Below are positions 63,871-64,000 of a DNA stretch of 64,000 nt, piece after piece (positions within the stretch are counted from its first letter, which is position 1; every line of letters starts with the position of its first letter). The position numbers were made by a program, and so were the translations under genes. The notes beneath the pieces are model-generated. The model saw only the letters and a program-made list of their open reading frames with translations. It did no database searches and was not told the origin of the DNA. This stretch comes from Streptomyces adelaidensis (lineage in GTDB: Bacteria > Actinomycetota > Actinomycetes > Streptomycetales > Streptomycetaceae), in assembly GCF_016598475.1 (NCBI RefSeq), contig NZ_JAEMUX010000002.1, positions 124,001-188,000 of the forward strand, given 5' to 3'.

Positions 63871-64000
63871 CCGCCACGCCGCCGGGATCGCCTCCGCCAC
63901 GTCCTGGGCGCCCGTCGGGGCGCCCTTCGCCGCGTACCGGCCCGCCAGGCCGTGGAGGTACGCCGCGACGCTCGCCGCGTCCAGTGTTCGCAGGCCGGCG
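63853..64000 (-). CDS. nnr: Probable NAD(P)H-hydrate epimerase/dehydratase, C-terminal part only
   Basis: The visible 49 residues read AGLRTLDAASVAAYLHGLAG then RYAAKGAPTGAQDVAEAIPA and WRDIRTD. This matches the last helix pair of the ADP-dependent NAD(P)HX dehydratase domain (AYLHGLAG...DVAEA-P--W). The 5' part lies beyond the window. nnr near coaA, glmM and the alanine racemase gene fits Streptomyces order. Only the tail is available, so the name is probable rather than certain. Confidence 0.62.
   Translation of the reverse strand, partial: AGLRTLDAASVAAYLHGLAGRYAAKGAPTGAQDVAEAIPAAWRDIRTD

Overview
The window is a high-GC actinobacterial chromosome segment that reads as Streptomyces. Third codon positions are almost all G or C, many starts are GTG or TTG, RpoB is 1161 aa and starts at TTG, and the gene order nusG-rplK-rplA / rplJ-rplL / rpoB-rpoC / rpsL-rpsG-fusA-tuf / S10-spc-alpha / truA / rplM-rpsI-glmM is the one known from Streptomyces. 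About 60% of the window is core transcription and translation genes; the rest is accessory DNA lodged in the gaps between the core operons.

Layout. Positions 1-13573 hold nusG (5' end outside the window), rplK-rplA, two lipoprotein genes, rplJ-rplL with an L10-type leader, and rpoBC. Positions 13672-20043 are accessory island 1. Read on the minus strand, it runs from a Crp/Fnr-type regulator through a class III nucleotide-cyclase-like protein, a divergent P-loop NTPase (frame interrupted), an SPFH-like protein and a Pycsar-effector-type membrane protein to an M48 metalloprotease; a DUF1707 membrane protein follows on the plus strand. Positions 20333-24693 hold rpsL-rpsG-fusA-tuf and a textbook terminator. 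Positions 24778-39800 are accessory island 2: a second cyclase-like/NTPase/third-gene operon paralogous to island 1, a GH115 + GH10 xylan-degradation pair, a secreted protein, an RNA-repair pair (DUF504-EEP-2H-nucleotidyltransferase fusion, and RNA ligase-kinase) and gene remnants. Positions 39829-57296 hold S10-spc-secY-adk-map-infA-alpha-truA without rpsD. Positions 57319-64000 hold a membrane-anchored protein, rplM-rpsI, glmM, a DUF389 protein, coaA, a small unknown gene and the 3' end of a probable nnr.

The most interesting signal is the pair of cyclase/NTPase operons. In each, a cyclase-like protein (conserved metal aspartates) overlaps the NTPase gene by ATGA. In each, the C-terminal tail of the cyclase-like protein carries a short motif that recurs near the N-terminus of its own neighbouring NTPase, and the two loci use different motifs. 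This is the arrangement expected for amyloid-type signalling motifs that wire an NTPase sensor to an effector. Island 1 adds a membrane protein of the Pycsar effector type, a Crp-family gene with its cNMP-binding glutamate and arginine intact, and a near-consensus CRP box between that gene and the cyclase. I infer a cyclic-nucleotide-based conflict or stress-response system in two versions; this is not proven.

Five single-base frame interruptions, three or four of them in homopolymer runs, fall in four accessory genes and none in the core genes. They may be assembly errors or real decay and should be resolved before functional claims are made. Other regulatory observations are an identical 27-nt hairpin element in the rpsL and rpsJ leaders, near-identical hairpins before rpoB and after rpoC, and a terminator-like hairpin in the rplJ leader.
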